A DNA stretch of 64,000 bases from Nibrella saemangeumensis. Lineage in GTDB: Bacteria; Bacteroidota; Bacteroidia; Cytophagales; Spirosomataceae. Positions within the stretch are counted from its first letter, which is position 1; every line of letters begins with the position of its first letter. Of the stretch, positions 25,784 to 34,729 are shown piece after piece. The translations under genes were made by a program, and so were the position numbers. The notes under the pieces are model-generated. The model worked only from the letters and a program-made list of their open reading frames with translations, had not been told where the DNA came from and did no database searches. The stretch covers positions 398,404 to 462,403 of the forward strand of contig NZ_BAABHD010000029.1 in NCBI RefSeq assembly GCF_039541915.1, written 5' to 3'.

Positions 25784-27337
25784 ATGAAAAAATATAAATT
25801 ATTACAAGTACTTGGTAGTATGGTCGTGGCATTATCCCTCGCGCTGACCGCCTGTGACAAATCCATTGAAGAGCCGCTCCGTGTCGGCTATACGCCTGCC
25901 AGTGTAGATGACAGAGCGGGCACCTGGAAGACCTATGTCCTGACCTCTCCCACCGATGTGACTCTTACCGCACCCAAAGCAGTGAATTCGCCGGAGTATC
26001 AGGCCGAGTTGGTGAGCCTGAAACAGCTATCGGCCAGCCTGAGTCGGGAGCAGCAGGAAGCGGTAGCGTACTGGGGAGCCGGTGCCGTGTACCGCTGGAA
26101 CGAAATCGCCCGCGAACTGGCGGCCCGTTACAACACACCGCCAGCTTCGACGCCCGACGGCAAGTACCCCGTGCCGGATGCCGCCAACCCCTTAGCAGAC
26201 CCCAAGTTTCCGTTTGCTAATCCGCCTTATGCGGCACGCGCCCTTGCGTATTTGAGCGTAGCGCAGTACGATGCGCTGGTATCCGCGTGGAATTATAAAT
26301 ACCAATTTAAGCGGCCGGCGCCATCACGCACCGATGCCACTATCCGCGTAGCCCTGCCGGTGTCGCAGCTTCCCTCCTATCCCTCGGAAGATGCCGTCGT
26401 GGCGGCCGCATCGGTAGCCGTCCTGAAAGCCATGTTTCCGGGCGAAGTCCCGTATCTGGAAGCAAAGCTGAAGGAGCACCGCGACAGCCGCCTATGGGCT
26501 GGCATGAACGTGGATAGCGATTTGGCGGCCGGTATTGACCTGGGCAATGCGGTAGCCGCTAAGGTAATGGGCCGCGCCCGCACCGACGGCATGAGTGCCT
26601 CCAATAACCAGACCCTGACGGCGGCTATGATTGAAGGGGCCAAAGCAATGGGGCTGACGGAGATATGGAGGAGTCAGGAGACACCGATTCGTGCGCCCAT
26701 GCTGCCCAACTACGGAGCGGTGCAAACCTGGAACTTCGACCGGGCTACGGCCATCAGACTTCGTCCGCAGGCCCCGCCCGCCATCGGCAGCGCCGAGTAT
26801 AAAAAAGCGCTGGACGAACTGATTAATATCGCAAAAAAACAGACCCGCGAACAGGCCCGGATTGCCAATTACTGGTCAGACGGAGCCGGCAGTTACACGC
26901 CCCCCGGCCACTGGCATCGCATTGCCGCCAACGCAGCCCACGACGCCCGGTACAGTGAGGTGCGGACGGCCCGAACGCTGGCGCTGGTCGGCACTACGCT
27001 GATGGATGCCGGGGTATGCTGCTGGGACACCAAGTTTTATTATTACTACCCCCGTCCGCAACAGATGGACGCCCGAATCAAGACCTCGGTGGGTCTACCT
27101 AACTTCCCGTCGTATACGTCCGGACACTCTACCTTCTCGGCGGCTGCCGCTACGGTGCTGGGTTCTATTTTCCCAGACCAGGCTAACAAATTTGAAGCCC
27201 AGGCCAGAGAAGCGTCTGAATCAAGGATCTATGGCCTGATTCACTACCGCTTCGACTGCGAAGTGGGCTTACTCTGCGGACGTAATATCGGCACCTATGC
27301 CGTAGCCCGTGGTAAAGCCGACGGATCTGGTCTATAA
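25784..27337 (+). CDS. Vanadium-dependent haloperoxidase/PAP2-like lipoprotein
   Basis: A 517-residue exported lipoprotein (lipobox region ALTAC). It carries all three motifs of the PAP2/vanadium haloperoxidase superfamily: K417-x6-R424-P425 in KFYYYYPRP, PSYTSGH448 and SR-x5-H487-x3-D in SRIYGLIHYRFD. Its length and the long N-terminal helical region fit vanadium haloperoxidase-type proteins better than small PAP2 phosphatases. Either halide oxidation or an acid phosphatase activity is possible, since both use this site. ATG 25784 is chosen over a TTG upstream. Two outer-membrane barrel genes precede it in the same direction. Confidence 0.78.
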   Translation: MKKYKLLQVLGSMVVALSLALTACDKSIEEPLRVGYTPASVDDRAGTWKTYVLTSPTDVTLTAPKAVNSPEYQAELVSLKQLSASLSREQQEAVAYWGAGAVYRWNEIARELAARYNTPPASTPDGKYPVPDAANPLADPKFPFANPPYAARALAYLSVAQYDALVSAWNYKYQFKRPAPSRTDATIRVALPVSQLPSYPSEDAVVAAASVAVLKAMFPGEVPYLEAKLKEHRDSRLWAGMNVDSDLAAGIDLGNAVAAKVMGRARTDGMSASNNQTLTAAMIEGAKAMGLTEIWRSQETPIRAPMLPNYGAVQTWNFDRATAIRLRPQAPPAIGSAEYKKALDELINIAKKQTREQARIANYWSDGAGSYTPPGHWHRIAANAAHDARYSEVRTARTLALVGTTLMDAGVCCWDTKFYYYYPRPQQMDARIKTSVGLPNFPSYTSGHSTFSAAAATVLGSIFPDQANKFEAQAREASESRIYGLIHYRFDCEVGLLCGRNIGTYAVARGKADGSGL

Positions 27338-27365
27338 GTTCTCGCTGCCGAGCAAACAAGCAGGG

Positions 27366-27390
27366 AAGGTCAGCTCAAAGCTGGCCTTTT
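27366..27390 (+). terminator. Intrinsic terminator of the haloperoxidase cassette
   Basis: Stem AAGGTCAGC (27366-27374) with GCTGGCCTT (27380-27388), including one G-T pair, a 5-nt loop, then TT. Confidence 0.65.
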
Positions 27391-27595
27391 CCGCTTTAAT
27401 GAAGCGAGTCTCACGAACTTAAAATAGATTTTTACCGAACAATGACCCCTTCCGGTGGTTCCTTAAACAAGGAAAAACCATTCTGTTACCTCTAGTATTG
27501 ATATTGTTGTAATTTCGCTCCGAATGTCGGCGTGAGCCGAATAGTGATCGTCTGCCCATTCGTCGAGTGCTACACCCTTGTCATTAACGTACACT

Positions 27596-29605
27596 ATGCC
27601 AACCATAACCACTCCCGCTCCTATCAACCAACCCAAAGTTTCGTCCAATGGCTCAGCAATTCCTTTTGATGGTCAGAGACGCGTTGTGATTGAACGGGTA
27701 ACTCCGGAAATCGACGAGGGCCGCTATCCCATCAAAGCTGTTCCGGGCGAAATCATCGCTGTTGAAGCCGACATCATCACCGACGGTCACGATAAGATCG
27801 CAGCCCGGCTCCTGTACAAACACGAAAGCGACAGGGAGTGGACGGAGGTTTCCATGAAGTTCATCAACAACGACCGCTGGGGCGCATCATTCACCGTCGG
27901 GAAGCCGGGGCGTTATCTGTACACCATTGAAGGCTGGGTCGACCATATTGCCTCCTGGCAGCACGAGATTGTTCTGAAGATTAAAGATGGGCAGTACGTC
28001 AACAGTGAGTTGCTGGCCGGTTCGCATTACGTAGAAGGGATGGCACAACGGTCCAAAGGCGACGATAAAAAGACGCTGAAGGCCATGGCGAGATTGTTTA
28101 AAGACAAAAACCAATATGGTGAGGCCATTGCCGTGGCGCAGAGTTCGCAATTTACCGAATGGCTGAATACCTATCCGGAACGGCAGCACCCAACCCGCTA
28201 CGAACCTACCCTGGGTATTGAGGTAGACCGGGAGAAAGCAGGCTTCAGCACCTGGTATTGCCTGTTTCCGCGTTCGGCCTCCCAGGAACCAGGCCGCCAT
28301 GGTACCTTTCGGGATGTGGAGATGCTGCTCCCCCGGATCGCCGGCATGGGATTCGACGTGCTTTATCTGCCGCCGATCCACCCAATTGGCACTACGTTCC
28401 GGAAAGGGAAAAACAATTCTGTAACCTCATCCCCCGGCGAACCGGGTGTTCCGTACGGTATCGGCTCCGAGCTGGGGGGACACACGGCTATTCACCCGGA
28501 CCTGGGCACGCTGGAGGACTTCAGGAATCTGATTGCGGCCTGTAAAGGTTTTGGTATGGAAGTGGCCATGGATTTGGCAATCCAGTGTTCGCCCGATCAC
28601 CCCTGGGCTAAAGAACATCCGGAGTGGTTTAAGAAACGCCCCGACGGCACTATCCAGTACGCCGAGAACCCGCCGAAAAAGTATCAGGATATTTACCCGG
28701 TTTATTTTGAAACCGACGAATGGCGCAGCCTCTGGGAAGAACTCAGGCAGGTAATGCTGACGTGGGGCTCCTGGGGGGTTCGGATGATCCGGGTCGACAA
28801 CCCGCATACCAAACCGTTTGTGTTCTGGGAATGGGTCATTGCCGAAGTAAAAAAGGTGTATCCGGATATGATCTTCCTCTCCGAGGCCTTCACCAAACCA
28901 AAAGTGATGCAGGAACTGGCCAAACGGGGCTTTGCGCAGTCGTATACCTACTTCACCTGGCGTAACAACAAACAGGAACTAGAAGAGTACCTCACCGAAC
29001 TGACGCAGACGGATATGCAGCACTACTTCCGTCCGAACTTCTGGCCGACGACGCACGATATTAACCCCTATATTCTGCAAAGCGGCCATGAACCCCAGTT
29101 TCTGGTTCGGTTCTTCCTGGCGGCTACCTTATCGTCGAACTACGGAATTTTCGGCCCATCATTTGAGATGATGGAGCATGTACCGATTCCGGGCAAGGAA
29201 GAATACCTGAATTCTGAGAAATACGAAATCCGGCACTGGGACTGGAATCATACCAACAAGCTGACGTACCTGATTTCGCTGGTCAACCGCATCCGGAAAG
29301 AAAATACAGCCCTGCAAAAAACGAGTAATCTGACCTTCTGCCGGGTTGATGATGACTACCTGATGGCGTACCTGAAAGTAGACGGTAACAACCGGCTGCT
29401 GATGGTTGTCAATATGGACGCTTACAACCGTCGGGCCAATATGGTGCAGGTACCGATCTGGAAGCTGGGAATTCCGGACTGGAAAGACTATACCGTACAT
29501 GACCTGCTGACGGGTGCCTATTACACCTGGCGGGGTGAATGGAACTATGTCGAGCTGGACCCGTATGTGTTGCCCATGCACCTGTTCCGGATTGAAGTGT
29601 ATTAA
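27596..29605 (+). CDS. glgE: Alpha-1,4-glucan:maltose-1-phosphate maltosyltransferase GlgE
   Basis: GH13_3 enzyme that extends alpha-1,4-glucan with maltose from maltose 1-phosphate. The 669-residue product has an N-terminal beta-domain, then the catalytic barrel. The nucleophile is D401 in IRVDNPHTKPF, a signature of GlgE rather than amylase, and the general acid is E430 in FLSEAFTKP. DVLYLPPIHPIG and CSPDHPW are further family motifs. ATG 27596 (MPTITTPAP) is chosen over a TTG upstream. It heads an operon with maltokinase and branching enzyme, which together form the GlgE route to glycogen-like glucan. Confidence 0.93.
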   Translation: MPTITTPAPINQPKVSSNGSAIPFDGQRRVVIERVTPEIDEGRYPIKAVPGEIIAVEADIITDGHDKIAARLLYKHESDREWTEVSMKFINNDRWGASFTVGKPGRYLYTIEGWVDHIASWQHEIVLKIKDGQYVNSELLAGSHYVEGMAQRSKGDDKKTLKAMARLFKDKNQYGEAIAVAQSSQFTEWLNTYPERQHPTRYEPTLGIEVDREKAGFSTWYCLFPRSASQEPGRHGTFRDVEMLLPRIAGMGFDVLYLPPIHPIGTTFRKGKNNSVTSSPGEPGVPYGIGSELGGHTAIHPDLGTLEDFRNLIAACKGFGMEVAMDLAIQCSPDHPWAKEHPEWFKKRPDGTIQYAENPPKKYQDIYPVYFETDEWRSLWEELRQVMLTWGSWGVRMIRVDNPHTKPFVFWEWVIAEVKKVYPDMIFLSEAFTKPKVMQELAKRGFAQSYTYFTWRNNKQELEEYLTELTQTDMQHYFRPNFWPTTHDINPYILQSGHEPQFLVRFFLAATLSSNYGIFGPSFEMMEHVPIPGKEEYLNSEKYEIRHWDWNHTNKLTYLISLVNRIRKENTALQKTSNLTFCRVDDDYLMAYLKVDGNNRLLMVVNMDAYNRRANMVQVPIWKLGIPDWKDYTVHDLLTGAYYTWRGEWNYVELDPYVLPMHLFRIEVY

Positions 29606-29632
29606 CGCCCACTCTCAAACTCGCCAACTGTT

Positions 29633-31249
29633 ATGCACGACATGGCTGTAACAAATCTGACCAGCGCCCACGTCTGGACCGATCTGCAAAAGGACCCTGA
29701 GCTGATCCAGTCCCTGGAAACGGCGGTGCTGCCGCCCTATGTCAACACCTGCCGCTGGTTTGCCGGTAAAGCCCGCCAACAGGAAGCGCTCCGGATTCGG
29801 GTGGTGCATGAAATTGGCCTGAAAGAATCGGTAGCGTATCTGCTGATCATTGAAGTCCGGTATGCCGATGGTGAGACCGAAAACTACCAGTTGCCCCTGT
29901 CCTTCGTAGAAACCGACGGACCTAACGTCCCCGAGATTCTTCCCAAGGGCATCATTACCGTAGCGTATTTCAACCAGACCCGCGGGTTACTGGTCGACGC
30001 TATCTACGATGAGCGGTTCCGGCAGGCCTTGTTTCAGCATCTGGTCAATCAGGATTGTCTGCCGCAGCCGGAAGGGCAACTCTGCTTTTACCGGGGGCGC
30101 GGTCTGGCCGGTGAGGATATGAAAGGGCAAATCGCTAATCGCGTGCTGCCCGTCGACTCCAGCAACTCGGCGCTGGTATTCGGGGAAAAGTATTTCATGA
30201 AGCTGTACCGCAAGCTGTTCCGGGAGACCAACCCGGAAGTGGATATGGTCAGCTTCCTGACCGAAGAAAGCAATTTTCCGTATATACCTGCTTATGCCGG
30301 CAGCCTTGTCTGGCAGCGTGACGACGCCGATGCGACATCAAACAGAACCTCTAGCCAGACCGACGTGACGCTGGGCCTGATGCAGCGCATGGTTCCGAAC
30401 GAAAAAGATTGCTGGGACAAAACGGGCGATAACCTGAACGACTTTCTGTTTGCCGTACCCACACGCCATTTTTCTATCAAGGAAGACGTGTTTGATATGG
30501 TGGAGATGCTGGGCCGGCGAACCGCCGAAATGCACATGGCGCTTTATGAACCCGACGCTGGACCCGCTTTTGCCCCGGAGCCCATCACCAGCGACTACCG
30601 CACGTTTATCATCGGCCGCATTGAACACCTGCTGGAGCGCCGGTACAACCTGCTGATTGATAATTACCTGAAACTGGATCCCCAGGCGCAGCGGCTGGCG
30701 TGGACGTTTATGGAGGCTAAAGAACTCATTGACCAGTTTATTGCCGAGTTCCGGACCCGTCCGCTGGAGTCACTCCGGATTCGTATCCATGGGGATTATC
30801 ATTTAGGGCAGATTCTGGCAACCGGCAAAGACTACATTATTCTTGATTTTGAAGGTGAGCCGGAAAGCAGTATTTCCGACCGGAAAATTAAACATTCTCC
30901 GCTGAAAGACGTAGCCGGCATGATTCGGTCCTACCATTACGCCGTCAGCGCCAAGCTCTTCAATAGCGTCGAAACCGCCCATATTGACCCAGTCCACCTG
31001 CAACGCGTTTCTGACCGCTGGTTCAAGCTGATTCGCGACACCTATATGGATGCCTATCTGGACACCTTCGGGTATCCGCACCCGCTGTTTAAAGACAATA
31101 GTGAGGTAAACTTTCTGCTGCTGGTTTATCTGCTGGAGAAAGCCGTGTACGAATTAGGCTACGAAATCAGCTACCGGCCGGCCTGGGTCAAGATTCCGCT
31201 GCGTGGTATAGTCGACGTAATTCGCGAGATTGAAAAACTGGCGTTGTAG
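29633..31249 (+). CDS. mak: Maltokinase (maltose 1-phosphate-forming)
   Basis: Phosphorylates maltose with ATP to give maltose 1-phosphate, the donor used by GlgE. The 538-residue product has an N-terminal cap domain, including the early TCRWFAGKARQQ typical of maltokinases, and a C-terminal aminoglycoside-phosphotransferase-like lobe. The lobe has the catalytic IHGDYHLGQIL and metal-binding ILDFEGEP. In many bacteria this protein is fused to trehalose synthase; here it stands alone, 27 bp after glgE. A trehalose synthase is not in the window. Confidence 0.9.
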   Translation: MHDMAVTNLTSAHVWTDLQKDPELIQSLETAVLPPYVNTCRWFAGKARQQEALRIRVVHEIGLKESVAYLLIIEVRYADGETENYQLPLSFVETDGPNVPEILPKGIITVAYFNQTRGLLVDAIYDERFRQALFQHLVNQDCLPQPEGQLCFYRGRGLAGEDMKGQIANRVLPVDSSNSALVFGEKYFMKLYRKLFRETNPEVDMVSFLTEESNFPYIPAYAGSLVWQRDDADATSNRTSSQTDVTLGLMQRMVPNEKDCWDKTGDNLNDFLFAVPTRHFSIKEDVFDMVEMLGRRTAEMHMALYEPDAGPAFAPEPITSDYRTFIIGRIEHLLERRYNLLIDNYLKLDPQAQRLAWTFMEAKELIDQFIAEFRTRPLESLRIRIHGDYHLGQILATGKDYIILDFEGEPESSISDRKIKHSPLKDVAGMIRSYHYAVSAKLFNSVETAHIDPVHLQRVSDRWFKLIRDTYMDAYLDTFGYPHPLFKDNSEVNFLLLVYLLEKAVYELGYEISYRPAWVKIPLRGIVDVIREIEKLAL

Positions 31250-31274
31250 AAATCAGTTATAAAGGATAAGCCCT

Positions 31275-31607
31275 ATGCTTCAAACCCTGCACGACGATCT
31301 CCGGCAACAGTTGCTGTCAATTGATGGCATGACCAGCCGACCCTATTCCGGCACCGGCCAGACCCCCAAAGGAGGCATTGAGGAGTTTCTGCTCCGCGAC
31401 AAATACTTTGCCGGTCTCCGGCTTACGGAAAAGCACCTGATGCTGTATCTGATGCCGATTTATACCCTGCCCGACCTCAACGAACGCTTTGCCGAACGGC
31501 TGAAGCCCGTTCGGAGTGGAAAAAGCTGCCTGAAAATCAGCCGTCCCGAACGACTCGATCGGGAAGCGTTAGAGACAATCCTGACCATGGGTGCTGCCCG
31601 ATGGTAA
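31275..31607 (+). CDS. DUF1801-like small protein in the glgE operon
   Basis: A 110-residue soluble protein. The fold hints come from a central FAGLRLTEKHLMLYLMP strand-helix-strand and from SGKSCLKI followed by LDREALETIL near the C-terminus, which is how DUF1801/YdhG-type domains end. No catalytic residue is known for the family. It lies 25 bp after maltokinase and 51 bp before glgB, so it is probably co-transcribed. An accessory role in glucan metabolism is possible but unproven. Confidence 0.65.
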   Translation: MLQTLHDDLRQQLLSIDGMTSRPYSGTGQTPKGGIEEFLLRDKYFAGLRLTEKHLMLYLMPIYTLPDLNERFAERLKPVRSGKSCLKISRPERLDREALETILTMGAARW

Positions 31608-31658
31608 GATTTACATTACCTTCAATCTCTCAAACCTATAAGAACTACTGGAAACCGT

Positions 31659-33764
31659 ATGGCGAAACGTAAATCCACGGAAGCAACTCCTGAGGAACCC
31701 AAGGTGGCTAAGGTGCCCCGTTCCCGCAAGACAAATACGGATACCCCCGCTGCGGTACCCGGTATGTCAACCACCGAAACTCCCACTATGAACGAGCAAT
31801 CACTCTCAGAATACGTACTAGCCCCAACGCGAGAGCCGGAAACCTACTCTGGTCCTTCCGTGCAGGGCTTTTCGCGCTTCACCGACTTCGATATTTATCT
31901 GTTTCGATCCGGTAAGCACTACCGTTTGTACGAAAAATTAGGCTCGCACGTAGTCGAACACAACGGCGTGACCGGCACGTACTTTGCCGTATGGGCTCCT
32001 TCCGCCAAATCCGTATGCGTCATCGGTAACTTCAACGGATGGAATAAGTCCAGCCACCCGCTGTATGTCCGCTGGGATAGTTCAGGCATCTGGGAAGGCT
32101 TTATTCCGAATATCGGCCGGGGCGAAGTATACAAGTATTATATCACGGCCGATCATGGCAATGCCTTTGAGAAAGGTGACCCCTTTGCGCTTTGGTGGGA
32201 AACCCCGCCCAAAACAGCCTCTGTTGTCTGGGATACCTGGTACGAATGGAAAGATACCGACTGGATGCAGAGCCGTCGGGAACGCAATGCCTTAAATAAA
32301 CCCGTTTCCGTATACGAAGTGCACCTGGCCTCCTGGCGTCGCGATCCGTCAAATCCTAAACGCATTCTGTCGTATGGTGAAATAGCCGATGCCCTGGTTC
32401 CGTATGTGCAGGAACTCGGCTTTACCCATGTCGAATTTATGCCGGTAATGGAGTTCCCGTACGAACCATCTTGGGGCTACCAGATTACGGGTTACTTTGC
32501 ACCCAGCAGCCGGTTCGGCCGCCCCCAGGATTTTATGCAGCTGGTTGAACGACTGCATCAGGCGGGTATCGGCGTTATTCTGGACTGGGTACCCTCCCAT
32601 TTTCCCGGCGATGCCCACGGCTTATACCAGTTTGATGGGTCGCACCTGTACGAGCACCCCGACCGGCGCAAAGGCTATCATCCAGACTGGAAGAGCTATA
32701 TCTTCAATTACGGCCGCAATGAGGTACGCGCCTTTCTGATCAGTAATGCCTTATTTTGGCTCGACCGCTACCATGCCGATGGACTCCGCGTAGACGCCGT
32801 AGCGTCGATGCTGTACCTTGACTATTCGCGTAATCATGGCGAGTGGGAACCCAATATCTTTGGCGGTCGGGAGAACCTGGAGGCTATCTCGCTCTTCAAG
32901 GAACTGAACGAGACCATCTACCGGGAGTTTCCGGATACGCAGACCATTGCCGAAGAATCAACAGCGTTCCCCGGTGTTTCGCGCCCGGTCTTTACCGGAG
33001 GGCTTGGCTTCGGCATGAAGTGGATGATGGGCTGGATGCACGATACCATCCAGTATTTCGAGCGGGACCCATTCTACCGACACTACCACCAGGACAAGCT
33101 GACGTTTAGCACGGTGTATGCCTTCACCGAAAACTTTATGCTGCCCCTGTCGCATGATGAGGTTGTTTACGGCAAAAAATCGCTGATCGGCAAAATGCCG
33201 GGCGACGAATGGCAGCGGTTCGCTAACCTGCGGACCATGTTTACCTACATGTTTACGCACCCCGGCACTAAATTACTCTTTATGGGGGGCGAATTTGCCC
33301 AGACATCCGAGTGGAAATACGACGCTAGCCTCGACTGGCATCTGACCGACAATGAACCCCACAAAGGTATGCTGGCCTGCCTGAAGGCCCTGAATGCCCT
33401 ATACCGGCAGCAACCGGCCCTCTACGAACGCAGCTTCACCGCCAACGGCTTCGAGTGGATCGATACCACCGACCGCGCCCATAGCGTGCTGACGTACGCC
33501 CGCCTGGGAGATACGCCCGAAGACGTTGTTATTGTGGTACTCAACCTGACCCCTATACCGCACTACAACTACCGGATTGGGGTGCCATTAGCTGGTAACT
33601 GGATCGAAATTTTTAACAGTGACGCCAAAGCCTATTTCGGCAGCGGTATGCACAATACCGAATCGCTACCGACGGAACCTAAAAAATGGCATGGTAAAGA
33701 GCAGTCGGTAAGCCTGACTTTACCGCCGTTAGCCGCCGTGGTGTTACGGCTTCAGGCGCAATAA
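31659..33764 (+). CDS. glgB: 1,4-alpha-glucan branching enzyme GlgB
   Basis: GH13 enzyme that creates alpha-1,6 branches in glycogen-like glucan. The 701-residue product starts with an atypical Lys/Thr/Pro-rich tail of about 50 residues, then an N-terminal CBM48-like domain (GTYFAVWAPSAKSVCVIGNF) and the catalytic barrel. HVEFMPVMEFPYEPSWGYQ precedes the nucleophile D379 in GLRVDAVASM, the acid lies in AEESTAF (about 432), and LPLSHDEVVYGKKSL completes the site. It is the last gene of the glgE operon and is followed by a strong terminator. Confidence 0.95.
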   Translation: MAKRKSTEATPEEPKVAKVPRSRKTNTDTPAAVPGMSTTETPTMNEQSLSEYVLAPTREPETYSGPSVQGFSRFTDFDIYLFRSGKHYRLYEKLGSHVVEHNGVTGTYFAVWAPSAKSVCVIGNFNGWNKSSHPLYVRWDSSGIWEGFIPNIGRGEVYKYYITADHGNAFEKGDPFALWWETPPKTASVVWDTWYEWKDTDWMQSRRERNALNKPVSVYEVHLASWRRDPSNPKRILSYGEIADALVPYVQELGFTHVEFMPVMEFPYEPSWGYQITGYFAPSSRFGRPQDFMQLVERLHQAGIGVILDWVPSHFPGDAHGLYQFDGSHLYEHPDRRKGYHPDWKSYIFNYGRNEVRAFLISNALFWLDRYHADGLRVDAVASMLYLDYSRNHGEWEPNIFGGRENLEAISLFKELNETIYREFPDTQTIAEESTAFPGVSRPVFTGGLGFGMKWMMGWMHDTIQYFERDPFYRHYHQDKLTFSTVYAFTENFMLPLSHDEVVYGKKSLIGKMPGDEWQRFANLRTMFTYMFTHPGTKLLFMGGEFAQTSEWKYDASLDWHLTDNEPHKGMLACLKALNALYRQQPALYERSFTANGFEWIDTTDRAHSVLTYARLGDTPEDVVIVVLNLTPIPHYNYRIGVPLAGNWIEIFNSDAKAYFGSGMHNTESLPTEPKKWHGKEQSVSLTLPPLAAVVLRLQAQ

Positions 33765-33779
33765 GGTCGCCGTATGTAA

Positions 33780-33834
33780 GCTGACCGACAAAAGCTGGAT
33801 ACCTAATGAACCAGCTTTTGTCGGTCAGCCTTGT
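33780..33834 (+). terminator. Intrinsic terminator of the glgE-glgB operon
   Basis: A perfect 19-bp stem (33780-33798 with 33811-33829) around a 12-nt loop, then a short T-containing tail. Confidence 0.85.
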
Positions 33835-33913
33835 TTTCCCGCTTCCTATAAAATTTTTGCCCGCCGTTTAATTCCGGTTAATTTTGCCCGGTCAGTACTG
33901 ACCAAACCTATTC

Positions 33914-34675
33914 ATGAAACAAAGTTTTTTTGCGCTGTTTTTTCTGCTCTCCATCCAACTTCATGCACAATCTCCGGTTTCTTCCCGTATTGCCGCCGGT
34001 GCCGATGCACAGGTCGCTTTTGGAAAAGGCACTATTGCTCCTTCCATAAGTTACTACCAGTTGCTGAATGTAGGCCCTAACAATATGTTCTCTTTCGGCT
34101 GGACCACCCGTTTGGGGACCTTTTACGGCAACAACCTCAACTATATAACCGCCCCGGCTCGTCTGACTCGCGGAAAAACCGGACTTGAGGCCCTGAGCGC
34201 TCCTTTACTTGTTGCCAATATTGACACCATGCAGTTTAAACGGGTCTCTCTTACCTCTCTAAATTTTGGGGTACGGGCCCAGGTGACAGTGGGTATCGTT
34301 CAGATTGGGGCCAGTGCCGATATTTTCGGAGTGGCGTTCAGCCGCAATCGCCGGGGACTATACCGGTCCACGAACGGACAGTTTATTCAGGAAACTACCC
34401 TGGGAAATGACACGATCCCGTTGCAGGGAGCATCGGTAGCGGCTGTTGCACCCCGGTTCAACGCCCGTCTGCTGGGCGATAACAACAGCGGCACTCTGGC
34501 AACAGAAATTTTTGTACGGGTAAAAATCAATCAGCGGCTATCGGCTAAAGCAGGGTATCAGTGGATGATGACAGAGATGAGAGCGTTTACCGTAAACGTC
34601 ACCGACAACAACGACCGCTTTAGGAACCGGATGGGTATGCCCTATATCGGGCTCACTTTTCCTTTCTTCCACTAA
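33914..34675 (+). CDS. Exported outer-membrane beta-barrel-like protein
   Basis: A 253-residue protein with a signal peptide (SFFALFFLLSIQLHAQ, cleaved after AQ). The remainder alternates polar and hydrophobic residues with many Gly, Tyr and Phe strand ends and finishes with an aromatic end (LTFPFFH), as expected for an outer-membrane barrel. No known family was recognised. It lies between the glucan operon terminator and a converging alpha-E gene. It has no visible partner, so the role is unknown. Confidence 0.55.
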   Translation: MKQSFFALFFLLSIQLHAQSPVSSRIAAGADAQVAFGKGTIAPSISYYQLLNVGPNNMFSFGWTTRLGTFYGNNLNYITAPARLTRGKTGLEALSAPLLVANIDTMQFKRVSLTSLNFGVRAQVTVGIVQIGASADIFGVAFSRNRRGLYRSTNGQFIQETTLGNDTIPLQGASVAAVAPRFNARLLGDNNSGTLATEIFVRVKINQRLSAKAGYQWMMTEMRAFTVNVTDNNDRFRNRMGMPYIGLTFPFFH

Positions 34676-34729
34676 AACCGAAACCACACTTCAGCTACCC
34701 TGCTTTTTAAGGCTAAACGCTTTAGGCGG

